This document shows positions 1 to 7,589 of a stretch of 64,000 bases of DNA, piece after piece. Made by a program: the position numbers and the translations under genes. This DNA comes from a virus. Numbering within the stretch: position 1 is the stretch's first letter; each line of letters opens with the position of its first letter. The stretch spans positions 1 through 64,000 of the IMG/VR virus record IMGVR_UViG_3300034102_001642; one strand, written 5' to 3'. The notes beneath the pieces were generated by a model that was not told where the DNA came from, searched no databases, and was given only the letters and a program-made list of their open reading frames with translations.

Positions 1-11
1 TAGTAGCAAAA

Positions 12-134
12 ATGCCTATTAATATTCGCTGGGAAGATCTATCATTTTATGAGACAGAAGACGGAACTTCAACAAATGCAACCCTGGCTTGCAGCTCAGA
101 CGGAAATTGCGAACTTGTAGATATTTCATCTTAG
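12..134 (+). CDS. hypothetical protein, possibly the 3' end of a longer gene
   Basis: A short reading frame gives 40 residues from an ATG at 12 to a TAG at 132-134. The frame stays open to the left edge of the window, and no ribosome binding site is visible before the ATG, so it may be the tail end of a gene that starts upstream. The visible part is acidic and has two cysteines (LACSSDGNC). No function is recognised. Confidence 0.45.
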   Translation: MPINIRWEDLSFYETEDGTSTNATLACSSDGNCELVDISS

Positions 135-204
135 TGGTAGACTTATAGGATTGGGATAACACCCAAAATTCATGGGCACCCCGCCCACGAGGAGATGATA
201 AAAA

Positions 205-447
205 ATGGCTATCAAAAACTTTGATAAAGCTGATTTAAATAAAGATGGGAAAGTAACCATGCAAGAGCAGATACTAGCAGCAATTGGAACATACGGAAGA
301 GCATTTCTGGCAGCAGCCACGGCTCTATATATGACTGGCAATACAAATCCAAAGGATTTAATTGCAGCTGGAGTAGCAGCAGTTGCCCCAGTAATTTTAA
401 AGGCCTTAAGCCCAAGCAACAAAGAATTCGGATTTGTGGCTAAATAA
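205..447 (+). CDS. putative holin with an N-terminal EF-hand-like loop
   Basis: This 80-residue protein begins with an EF-hand/dockerin-type calcium loop (DLNKDGKVTMQE, residues about 9-20), with acidic or Asn residues at loop positions 1, 3, 5 and 12. Two hydrophobic segments follow (about 31-45 and 53-68), separated by a short polar turn. Small two-helix proteins of this kind, such as the r1t-type holins, make the membrane lesion that lets endolysin reach the cell wall. A GAGGAG ribosome binding site precedes the ATG. A 5-bp GC-rich hairpin lies at 173-187, and a strong terminator follows. Holin is inferred from size and topology; no endolysin is visible alongside it. Confidence 0.6.
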   Translation: MAIKNFDKADLNKDGKVTMQEQILAAIGTYGRAFLAAATALYMTGNTNPKDLIAAGVAAVAPVILKALSPSNKEFGFVAK

Positions 448-463
448 TTATTAGTCAATTGGG

Positions 464-505
464 AATGCCCTTATGCTAAAATAGTGTAAGGGTATTTTCT
501 TTTTT
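464..505 (+). terminator. Rho-independent terminator after the holin-like gene
   Basis: A 10-bp stem (464-473 with 487-496, one G-T wobble) with a 13-base loop runs straight into a T-rich tract. The loop also contains TGCTAAAAT, which resembles an extended -10 box, so weak re-initiation for the next gene is possible. Confidence 0.75.
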
Positions 506-516
506 AGGGGTAAAAA

Positions 517-861
517 ATGGCAGCTCAAAAAAATTTTCAAGTAGACGAGAATGCAACGTTTACTTTTGAGTTGCAATATCTCGATGAAGACAATCAACCT
601 ATACAATTAAATCACCACACAGCAAAAATGCAAGTAAGAGATACTCAAGGTGGAAAAAAATTAGCCTTTAGCCTTTCAGAAATAGATGGAATAACAATAA
701 CACCTTCACTTGGAAAACTTTCAGTTTCTATTTCAGCAGATAGAACAAAAAAGCTTTTTTATCCAAAATCTGCTTATGATTTAGTTTTAGTTGACCCTAG
801 TGTAAATGTAACAAGATTGCTAGAAGGATATTTAACATTAAATAGGGCGGTAACCCTATAA
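517..861 (+). CDS. small beta-rich structural protein, tail fibre attachment type
   Basis: The 114-residue product has alternating hydrophobic residues and looks like one beta-sandwich domain. It starts with FQVDENATFTFELQY and contains the YDLVLVD and LLEGYLTLN strands often seen in small phage fibre or baseplate adaptor domains. The ATG follows a TTAGGGG ribosome binding site. The TAA at 859-861 overlaps the next ATG by one base (TAATG), so the two are translationally coupled. It opens a run of more than ten fibre-like genes. A structural role is inferred from fold pattern and context; no specific family is claimed. Confidence 0.55.
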   Translation: MAAQKNFQVDENATFTFELQYLDEDNQPIQLNHHTAKMQVRDTQGGKKLAFSLSEIDGITITPSLGKLSVSISADRTKKLFYPKSAYDLVLVDPSVNVTRLLEGYLTLNRAVTL

Positions 862-1298
862 TGGCAACCCGCCTAATTGTCACCGAAAATAATCCATTAG
901 TAGTAGTAAGAGCTTCAGGTTCCCCTGGAAGAACAATTATTAGCGGAGAGGGAAATCCAGCAAATTCTCTAGGCGTCCCTGGAGATTTTTATTTTGATAC
1001 CTTAACAACAAGATTTTGGGGGCCAAAATCCCCAACCTCAAATACTTGGAGCGTAGAGAAGAGCTTTGTTTTAGATAAACAGGTATCCTTTATGTATTCT
1101 TGGGAAATGAGTCAGATCACTGGTCCAGTAAATGGACTGTATTCAGTAGTAATAAACCACAATTTACTTTTTCATCCAAACGTATCTGTTAAATCAAGCT
1201 CAGGTGATATACTGGAAACAGGTATAGACTATAATAGTACTAGTAGACTAACATTGACAATGGCCCAGCCATTTTCAGGGACAGCATATCTGTCCTAA
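861..1298 (+). CDS. putative tail fibre protein
   Basis: The 145-residue protein has a Gly/Pro-containing stretch (GVPGDFYFDTLTTRFWGPK, residues about 39-57). This motif is common near the N-termini of phage fibre proteins, where a disordered segment leads into a short beta unit. The C-terminal half has a VINHNLLFHPNVSV motif that recalls the THNLGT-type C-terminal domain of the next fibre gene. It is coupled to the previous gene by a TAATG overlap. It probably forms part of the fibre or receptor-binding apparatus. This is a family-level reading only. Confidence 0.55.
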   Translation: MATRLIVTENNPLVVVRASGSPGRTIISGEGNPANSLGVPGDFYFDTLTTRFWGPKSPTSNTWSVEKSFVLDKQVSFMYSWEMSQITGPVNGLYSVVINHNLLFHPNVSVKSSSGDILETGIDYNSTSRLTLTMAQPFSGTAYLS

Positions 1299-1313
1299 AA
1301 AGGAGATAGAAAA

Positions 1314-2285
1314 ATGGCAAGAAAATTTTTAGTTAGTATTGACCTCAACAAAAATGAGTTGCTCAATGCTAGAATTCAAAACTTAGGCGCAGCACCAAGT
1401 AGCCCAGTATCAGGTCAGATTTACTATAACACTGGCAACAATATTCTGTATTTCTGGAATGGTACAGAGTGGATTTCTACTTCTGGCTCTCTAGAAGTAA
1501 TTACAGACGCAATTGGGTCTTACGTAGAAGGCGGAGTTGGCTTAACAAAAACATTTGACGACGCAACGAATGTAACAACAATAGATTTAGATAATACCGC
1601 AGTAACAGCAGGCACATACGGATCAATTACAAAAGTACCAACATTTACAGTAGACCAACAGGGTCGTTTAACATCAGCAAGCGATACAAATTTAGTTATA
1701 CCATTAGATACGCAAACAACAGGTGACTATGTAGCAACTATTGTTGGAACAGCAAATGAAGTTACAGTTTCTCCAAATAGTGGACACAATGCCGCAGTAA
1801 CAATTGGTTTGCCAGACAATGTAGAAATAACTGGTAACTTACAAGTTGGCGGAAACTTAAATGTTATTGGAACTGTTAACTCTGTAAATACCACACAGAT
1901 TAATATTGAAGACAATAAGGTAAAGCTTAATAGCGGATTTACTGGAACACCCACAACAGATGCAGGAATTGTTGTAGAGCGTGGAACTTCAACAGATACA
2001 GAAATTCTATGGAATGAAACATCTGATACATGGACATTAACAAATAATGGAACCGCATATCATGCAATTGCTAGAAAATATTCAGAAACATTAGGCGCAT
2101 CAGCAACCTCTTACACCATAACACACAATCTTGGAACAACAGATGTAACTGTTCAAATATTTGAGGCTGCCACTCCCTTTGCTCAGGTAGAAGCAGATGT
2201 TCAGAGATCAAATGCAAATGCTGTAGTCGTTAACTTTGCTTTAGCACCAACTGCTGGAGAATACAGAGTAGTTGTAGTAGGCTAA
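1314..2285 (+). CDS. tail fibre protein
   Basis: At 323 residues, it has the common fibre N-terminal motif GQIYYNTGNNILYFWNGTEW (about 36-55). A long repetitive beta region rich in Thr, Val, Asn and Gly follows. The C-terminal domain is TITHNLGTTDVTVQIF through APTAGEYRVVVV (about 266-322), a module found at the ends of many phage fibres. The ATG follows an AAAAAGGAGATAG ribosome binding site. The protein is probably trimeric and exposed on the virion. Its neighbours on both sides share the same N-terminal motif type, which suggests expansion of fibre genes by duplication. Confidence 0.7.
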   Translation: MARKFLVSIDLNKNELLNARIQNLGAAPSSPVSGQIYYNTGNNILYFWNGTEWISTSGSLEVITDAIGSYVEGGVGLTKTFDDATNVTTIDLDNTAVTAGTYGSITKVPTFTVDQQGRLTSASDTNLVIPLDTQTTGDYVATIVGTANEVTVSPNSGHNAAVTIGLPDNVEITGNLQVGGNLNVIGTVNSVNTTQINIEDNKVKLNSGFTGTPTTDAGIVVERGTSTDTEILWNETSDTWTLTNNGTAYHAIARKYSETLGASATSYTITHNLGTTDVTVQIFEAATPFAQVEADVQRSNANAVVVNFALAPTAGEYRVVVVG

Positions 2286-2287
2286 TA

Positions 2288-2743
2288 ATGTCAAGACAAA
2301 TGCTAGTACCACTTAAACTGTTAGCTTTGTCAACAGACCCAGTATTTGGACAAGTAGGTGAAATATACATCAATACCGTAACTAAAAATTTACGTGTTCA
2401 TAATGGAACAATGTGGATAGAGTTAACTCCACCAAGTACAGACCCTACTCCATTTTATATGCATACGCACACATTTGATGGAGACGTACACACAATTGAT
2501 ATTCAAAACCAAGTTGACTTTAAATCATTATCTAATCCAAATACACCAGGAATAGTTTTACCACAAATTGTAGGATATGATGGAGGAAACCCATTAAGTA
2601 ATTTAAATCAACCATCATATGTAGATGAGACATTGTTCGACGCAGGACTATTTGATGGAACAGCAATAACAGAAGAAGAGATTTTAGGGGGTGGCGGGTC
2701 TGACGATTTCGCTGCACCATCACTCGATGGAGGTAATTCATAA
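2288..2743 (+). CDS. small tail fibre-like protein
   Basis: This 151-residue protein has the same GQVGEIYINT...LRVHNGTMW motif (about 21-43) as the preceding fibre. A His-rich HTHTFDGDVHTID segment follows, then an acidic Gly-rich C-terminus ending in DDFAAPSLDGG. It begins two bases after the stop of the preceding gene, and its TAA overlaps the next ATG (TAATG). It probably acts as an adaptor or accessory fibre subunit. The function is inferred only from the shared motif and position. Confidence 0.55.
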   Translation: MSRQMLVPLKLLALSTDPVFGQVGEIYINTVTKNLRVHNGTMWIELTPPSTDPTPFYMHTHTFDGDVHTIDIQNQVDFKSLSNPNTPGIVLPQIVGYDGGNPLSNLNQPSYVDETLFDAGLFDGTAITEEEILGGGGSDDFAAPSLDGGNS

Positions 2744-4236
2744 TGGCATTTAAAATTCAATTAAGAAGAGACACTGCAGCAAATTGGACAACAAACAATC
2801 CACTTCTTTTAAATGGTGAAATTGGAATAGAAACCGATACACTTAAATTTAAAATTGGAAACGGATTCCAAAGATGGAATCTACTTACAAACTATGCATT
2901 CAAGCCAGGACAAGCAAATGGAATTGCTACCCTGAATTCTGACGGCAAGATACCTTTGTCACAATTACCAGATCAAATTTCGTTAGATACAGAGGCTGCT
3001 ACTGCAATTCAAAACGCTATAAATAATTCTGGTCCATTTACAACATCAAGTCTTCTAGAAGGAACAAATTTATTTTTTACTAATGCAAGAGCAAGGACTG
3101 CAGGAGACGGATATTTTGATGTTTATGGATCTTCAGCACAAGCTTTAAATTCAGCCAATTCACATACAGCATCAAAATTCCAAGAAGCAATTACTACCGC
3201 AGCGGCAGATGCAACAACAAAATCTGCAAGCGCAGTAACTGCAGCGGGAGAAATTACAGATCAAAAAATTAACACCGCAATTAATCTTATTACTACTTCA
3301 GACATAGAAGAAGGAACAAACTTATATTTCACAACAAATAGGGTATCCGCAATAGTAGACCCATTAATTACTGACACTAGAAGCTATGTTGATTCTTCAT
3401 TAGCTAATTTTGAAGTTCCGTCACCAATTACATCAACAACCCAATTACCAGAAGGCACAAATTTATATTTTACAAATGCAAGAGCCGTTACGGCAACAAA
3501 TGCTGCACGTACCGCTTCTTTAAATGCTGCTCTTTCAGCTGTAGATGATTTAAGAACAGAAATTTCTAGCGCATATATTCCAATGTCAGATAGGAATATG
3601 TTAAATGGAGTAGCGGGGCTAGATGCTTCTGCTTTAATACCATTATCATTGATTCCATCTTCTATAGCAAGGACATCAGATATTTCTGCAGCAATAGCAA
3701 ATGTTGTAGACGCAGCACCAGCCTCATTTGACACACTTAAAGAAATTGCAGATTATATTGCATCAGATCAAACTGGTGCATCAACATTAACAACTTTAAT
3801 TGGAACAAAATTGTCTTCTGATTTGGCAGCAACTACATATGCACCAATTTCATCTCCGACATTTACAGGAACTCCAATAATTCCTGGTTATGCAACCTCT
3901 GCTAATCTTGCAGCTGCTTTAGCAGAAGCAAAATCATACACTGATACAGCAAAAAATGGATTAGAAAACTCTCTTGATAGTTATGTACTTGATTCAGATC
4001 GAAATTCTGAGAATGGAATAGCTGGACTAGACTCTAATAGCAAAATATTAGAATCTGTAATTCCAACATCTATTACATCAGCAATTACAGCGGCTGCCAC
4101 TGCTGCATCTGCTAATATTAACGGAACATATACTAACGGAACTTCTTCTTCTAACATAAATAAAATTACATATAGTACAAACTTAACACCACCTGCAAGC
4201 GGTAATTCTGCTGGAGATATTTACATACAATACTAG
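2743..4236 (+). CDS. tail fibre protein with Mtd-type N-terminal domain
   Basis: The 497-residue protein opens with IQLRRDTAANW...LLLNGEIGIETDTLKFKIG (about 5-39). This matches the short N-terminal attachment domain found in many fibres and first described in the major tropism determinant. Three LEGTNLFFTNARA-like repeats follow, and three GIAGLDS...IP repeats (near 60, 290 and 425). These fibre-shaft units are typically found in trimeric beta/coiled-coil stalks. Alanine-rich helical stretches separate them. A second Mtd-type fibre lies at 9439. Despite the name of the domain, no diversity-generating reverse transcriptase is visible in the window. Confidence 0.75.
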   Translation: MAFKIQLRRDTAANWTTNNPLLLNGEIGIETDTLKFKIGNGFQRWNLLTNYAFKPGQANGIATLNSDGKIPLSQLPDQISLDTEAATAIQNAINNSGPFTTSSLLEGTNLFFTNARARTAGDGYFDVYGSSAQALNSANSHTASKFQEAITTAAADATTKSASAVTAAGEITDQKINTAINLITTSDIEEGTNLYFTTNRVSAIVDPLITDTRSYVDSSLANFEVPSPITSTTQLPEGTNLYFTNARAVTATNAARTASLNAALSAVDDLRTEISSAYIPMSDRNMLNGVAGLDASALIPLSLIPSSIARTSDISAAIANVVDAAPASFDTLKEIADYIASDQTGASTLTTLIGTKLSSDLAATTYAPISSPTFTGTPIIPGYATSANLAAALAEAKSYTDTAKNGLENSLDSYVLDSDRNSENGIAGLDSNSKILESVIPTSITSAITAAATAASANINGTYTNGTSSSNINKITYSTNLTPPASGNSAGDIYIQY

Positions 4237-4246
4237 GGAGCCTGAA

Positions 4247-6424
4247 ATGCCGCTAAACATTTTTGATGGTTCCAGTTGGAATCCTTTAAAAAAGATTCAA
4301 GTCCACGATGGAACATCTTGGAATGATTCTAAAGCAGCCTATGTATGGAATGGGTCTGAGTGGAAAAACTTACTAGGAATAGTTCCAGTTAATACAGTTT
4401 TACCAACCCTTTCTTTACAAGGCTCATCATTTCTTTATGCTGCAGAACAAACAGTTTTAACAACAAATGGCACTTGGGAAAATTCGCCAACAACATTTGA
4501 ATATCAATGGCAAAAAGCTCCATATCCTACATCAAATTGGTCTAACATACTTGATAAAACATCAAGTTCTTTGGCATTAACTGAAGATGAATGGGATTCA
4601 CAACAAACATTAAAATATGTTGGTTACGCTGTTAGATGTAAAGTTTCGGCTACTAATGCAGATGGCAAAAATTCAGGAGATATATACACTCTATCAAGCC
4701 CAGTAATTGCTCCCGCCAACCTAGGAGATATAACTGTTAATGTTGTATCAAATGGTGTAGTAGAATTTACATGGGAAAAGGTAAGGGGTGCTAATGATTA
4801 CTATATACAATACCAAGGACCAGAAGTAGCACTTACAGAAGTTACAAGTATGGTAAACAATACAGATTCTGCAAAGGGAGTTTATTCTACATCAGGAACT
4901 ACATGTAAGTTTACAATTGACACAGGCTCTGCTTCGGGAACTTTAGGAATATTAATTAACCCAATGAATACATCAAACGTTTCTGGAACGTCATTAAGCG
5001 GATACGGTAAAAATGCATCGGTTACGGATTTGAAACCAAATAAACCTTCTGTTGCAGCAGGAATGCTTTCTTATAGTTACGGAGGCAAGATGGTTTGGTC
5101 TGCTAATAACATAACTGTAACTAGTTGGACAGTGTACAATGATGGTTCGGTATATGCAACCTCTGCATCCTCAAGTCCTAGTACTAATTTCTTAGACATA
5201 GATCGACCTGGTGCGTCTCCAGATACATTCGGGTCTTTTGTAGTATTAATTATTGGAACATCTCCAAGATTTTCAGAAACCGCTTGGCTTTCTTCTCCAG
5301 CTTTAACTATAACATATCCACCAGCACCAAATGACTGGTACTGCACAACTTCTATTAATGGTGGAGGCGTGGGTAATTGTGATTATACAAAACCTGGTTT
5401 TGATAACTCTGGCTCTGGCAGTGGCTTCTCTCGCCAGTGTACATTTGGAACAGCTTATCCAGCATGTCAATCAACTAATCCTCCACCAGCTAACACATGG
5501 AAATGCACAACATCTAGTCCTGGAGCTGGCGTAGGTAATTGTAGTTACACCGATCCTGGTTTTGATAACTCTGGCTCTGGCAGCGGTTATACTCGCCAGT
5601 GCACACTTGGAACAAGCTATCCAGAATGTCAATCAACTAACCCAGCTCCCGTACAAACTAACACATGGAAATGCACAACATCTAGTCCTGGAGCTGGCGT
5701 AGGTAATTGTAGTTACACCGATCCTGGTTTTGATAACTCTGGCTCTGGCAGCGGCTACTCTCGCCAGTGCACATTTGGAACAAGCTATCCAGAATGTCAA
5801 TCAACAAATCCCGCAACAACATTTGCGCCACCGTTCTTCCCACCAGAGTTTTTTTCTCCACCAGAGTTTTTTTCTCCACCAACTTTTGGAGGCAAAGGAC
5901 CCCTACCAACATTTGCGCCACCGTTCTTCCCACCGTTCTTCCCACCAGGATTTAAGGGTAAATGTTTAGCACCAGATGCTTTGGCTCTATCTAAAAATGG
6001 TTTTGTTAAAGCAAAAGATATACGAGTTGGAGACGAGCTAATATCTATTAGTAAATCAGACATAAGCTTTGATTCTGTACTAAAAGATAAAACATCACAA
6101 AGCTTATCAGAAAATATTCAATTTGAAAACGTTAAGGTAATTTCTGTAACAGAAAAAACTTCAACGCTAATTGGATTTAATGAAATAGGGAAGAACTATT
6201 CTATTACTCAGCCTATATTTATTAAGAATTCGGGCGGTATAGAATACAGAAATGCTGGAGATATCAATATTGGGGATGTCATTATAAGTATAGGCTTGGA
6301 TGGCGTGGTTTCAGATATCGTAGTAGAATCTATTGAGACGGATAACTTTGAGTCAATAGTTTATGATATTAGAACCTCTCCACAACCTTGGTTTATTGTT
6401 AATTCTACTATAGCCATAGCATAA
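4247..6424 (+). CDS. tail fibre protein with Cys-rich repeats, Pro/Phe-rich linker and C-terminal Hint domain
   Basis: The 725-residue protein starts with fibre-type DGSSWNPLKKIQVHDGTSW units. Ig/fibronectin-like domains follow to about residue 360. Then come three tandem repeats of about 48 residues (363-525), each with four cysteines (WxC, GNC, RQC, YPxC). A Pro/Phe-rich linker (about 527-572) contains PPFFPP and one PPGF. From Cys573 the chain is a Hint domain: block A is CLAPDALAL...DIRVGDEL, and it ends VYDIRT...FIVN-S at Asn719-Ser720, leaving a six-residue tail. The 147-residue Hint segment has no histidine at all, including the usual block B histidine (QP instead of HP). It may self-cleave or splice, or be a structural remnant. 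Confidence 0.75.
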   Translation: MPLNIFDGSSWNPLKKIQVHDGTSWNDSKAAYVWNGSEWKNLLGIVPVNTVLPTLSLQGSSFLYAAEQTVLTTNGTWENSPTTFEYQWQKAPYPTSNWSNILDKTSSSLALTEDEWDSQQTLKYVGYAVRCKVSATNADGKNSGDIYTLSSPVIAPANLGDITVNVVSNGVVEFTWEKVRGANDYYIQYQGPEVALTEVTSMVNNTDSAKGVYSTSGTTCKFTIDTGSASGTLGILINPMNTSNVSGTSLSGYGKNASVTDLKPNKPSVAAGMLSYSYGGKMVWSANNITVTSWTVYNDGSVYATSASSSPSTNFLDIDRPGASPDTFGSFVVLIIGTSPRFSETAWLSSPALTITYPPAPNDWYCTTSINGGGVGNCDYTKPGFDNSGSGSGFSRQCTFGTAYPACQSTNPPPANTWKCTTSSPGAGVGNCSYTDPGFDNSGSGSGYTRQCTLGTSYPECQSTNPAPVQTNTWKCTTSSPGAGVGNCSYTDPGFDNSGSGSGYSRQCTFGTSYPECQSTNPATTFAPPFFPPEFFSPPEFFSPPTFGGKGPLPTFAPPFFPPFFPPGFKGKCLAPDALALSKNGFVKAKDIRVGDELISISKSDISFDSVLKDKTSQSLSENIQFENVKVISVTEKTSTLIGFNEIGKNYSITQPIFIKNSGGIEYRNAGDINIGDVIISIGLDGVVSDIVVESIETDNFESIVYDIRTSPQPWFIVNSTIAIA
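5334..5820 (+). repeat. three tandem Cys-rich coding repeats
   Basis: Three in-frame repeats encode the units W-C...GNC-Y...PGFDNSGSGSG...RQC...YP-C. Repeats 2 and 3 are almost identical at base level with a period of 168 bases (AACACATGG at 5492 and 5660). Repeat 1 is more diverged. The near-identity of 2 and 3 suggests recent duplication or recombination. Confidence 0.85.
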
Positions 6425-6430
6425 AAATTA

Positions 6431-6439
6431 TGCTATAAT
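6431..6439 (+). promoter_or_regulatory. extended -10 promoter element before the 6461 gene
   Basis: TGCTATAAT is a perfect extended -10 box. An AAAAAAGGAG ribosome binding site and a GTG start at 6461 follow within 25 bases. No convincing -35 box is seen. Confidence 0.5.
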
Positions 6440-6460
6440 TTTTAAAAAAGGAGATTTACC

Positions 6461-6691
6461 GTGTCTATAAAAAGAGATATTGATGGAGAAGTATTTTTAG
6501 TTCTCGTTGATAATGAGTTTGCTGGATGGTTTAGTATACCAACAGGGGACCTTGAAACAGAAATATTAAGATCAGGGCTATCAAGTAACCCTAAGATAAT
6601 AAATTTTACAGATTTGCCTATAGAAATATCACAACTTCCAACCCCAGCATCTGGATGGAAATGGGACGGCACATCATTTAATAAGGATTAA
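6461..6691 (+). CDS. hypothetical protein
   Basis: The 76-residue protein has a GTG start behind a strong AAAAAAGGAG ribosome binding site. It is acidic, with the pattern FLVLVDNEFAGWFSIP near the N-terminus and a C-terminal ASGWKWDGTSF. Short proteins ending in a WKWDGTxF-like motif are often linked to phage tail fibres, perhaps as assembly helpers, because W-DG-x-F/W units are fibre motifs. It sits between two fibre blocks with its own promoter-like element. The function is unknown. Confidence 0.55.
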   Translation: MSIKRDIDGEVFLVLVDNEFAGWFSIPTGDLETEILRSGLSSNPKIINFTDLPIEISQLPTPASGWKWDGTSFNKD

Positions 6692-6693
6692 TT

Positions 6694-6933
6694 ATGACTT
6701 CAAGGTGGCAAACAATAAAAGCTAACCTAGTTGACCCAAATACCGTAAAGCCATGGGACATGCTAAATCCAAATACCGTATGGACTACTGACGAAAAAAA
6801 AGAACAAAGACTAAATATTTGCAGGGGATGCCCTGAGTTCATATCATTAACCACACAATGTAAACAATGTGGCTGTATTATGAAAATGAAAACAGCAATG
6901 GAAGCAGCAGTCTGTCCTTTATCAAAATGGTAA
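6694..6933 (+). CDS. small zinc-ribbon-like protein (CxxC...CxxCGC...CP)
   Basis: This 79-residue protein has a metal-binding cysteine pattern: CRGCPEF, then CKQCGCIMKMKT, then CPLSKW at the C-terminus. The order R-x-x-I-C-x-x-C...C-x-x-C-G-C...K...CP...KW is shared by a widespread family of small phage and bacterial proteins of unknown role, close to what is called DUF6171. It probably binds one or two zinc ions. The ATG lies two bases after the previous stop. Its place inside the fibre block suggests an assembly or regulatory role, which is inference. Confidence 0.6.
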   Translation: MTSRWQTIKANLVDPNTVKPWDMLNPNTVWTTDEKKEQRLNICRGCPEFISLTTQCKQCGCIMKMKTAMEAAVCPLSKW

Positions 6934-7004
6934 AAAATCTTATTTATAGAAAATAATAAGGTATAATTATCTAAGCAACACAATCAAATATAGGGGGTAG
7001 TCAA

Positions 7005-7562
7005 TTGGCCACCAATTATCCAACTAGCTTAGATCAATTAGTTAATCCTAATTCTTCCGACGAGCTATCATCACCATCTCATTCGCAGCAACATATAAAT
7101 GCAAATGATGCTATTGAGGCATTAGAAACAAAAGTCGGTGTAAATGGTTCAACAGATCCAAACTCACTGTCATACAAAGTTTCAAATATTGAAACTACGT
7201 TAATCAATTTAGACAATAGCACAGACAACGTTATAGAGCTTCTTGGATTAGAAGGCAACAATGACCTTGCAGTCTATGGTATTGAAAACGCTACCAACTT
7301 AGATTCTTTTGCAAAAAGCGTATGGAGAACTGCTAAGTATAACATTCAGGTGACAAGGGGATCCGATGTGTATACATCAGAGATTCTTGTTTCCCACGAT
7401 GGAACAGACATAATGGTTTCAGAATCAAACATAATTTCAAACACAAACAATAGTATATTTTCTTATACCTTTGAAGAAAACTCAGGTATAATTAGTTTAA
7501 GAGTCACCCCTGTTTCTGGTTCAATCTCAGTAAGATACGTCAGATCAGCGCTTAAAGCATAA
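7005..7562 (+). CDS. tail fibre protein
   Basis: A TTG start follows a TAGGGGG ribosome binding site, and TATAAT lies at 6962-6967 upstream. The 185-residue protein starts NYPTSLD, then HSQQHINANDAIEALETKVG, an N-terminal signature common in phage fibres. The C-terminal third (YNIQVTRGSDVYTSEILVS to RVTPVSGSISVRYVRSAL) is a beta domain shared with the end of the next gene. That sharing suggests the two proteins are related fibre subunits or alternative tips. The TTG start is chosen because no in-frame ATG lies close to the ribosome binding site. Confidence 0.65.
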   Translation: MATNYPTSLDQLVNPNSSDELSSPSHSQQHINANDAIEALETKVGVNGSTDPNSLSYKVSNIETTLINLDNSTDNVIELLGLEGNNDLAVYGIENATNLDSFAKSVWRTAKYNIQVTRGSDVYTSEILVSHDGTDIMVSESNIISNTNNSIFSYTFEENSGIISLRVTPVSGSISVRYVRSALKA

Positions 7563-7589
7563 ATAAAAGCAGTAAGAGGAGTCATATAA

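Noticed and set aside
126-458. Minus-strand open frames here and throughout the window
   Set aside because: They lie opposite well-supported + strand genes, have no ribosome binding sites, and show no recognisable domains. The low-complexity ones reflect codon bias of the sense gene.
2743-4236. Diversity-generating retroelement suggested by the Mtd-type fibre N-terminus
   Set aside because: No reverse transcriptase, template repeat or variable repeat was seen. The Mtd-type N-terminal domain is also common in fibres that lack such elements.
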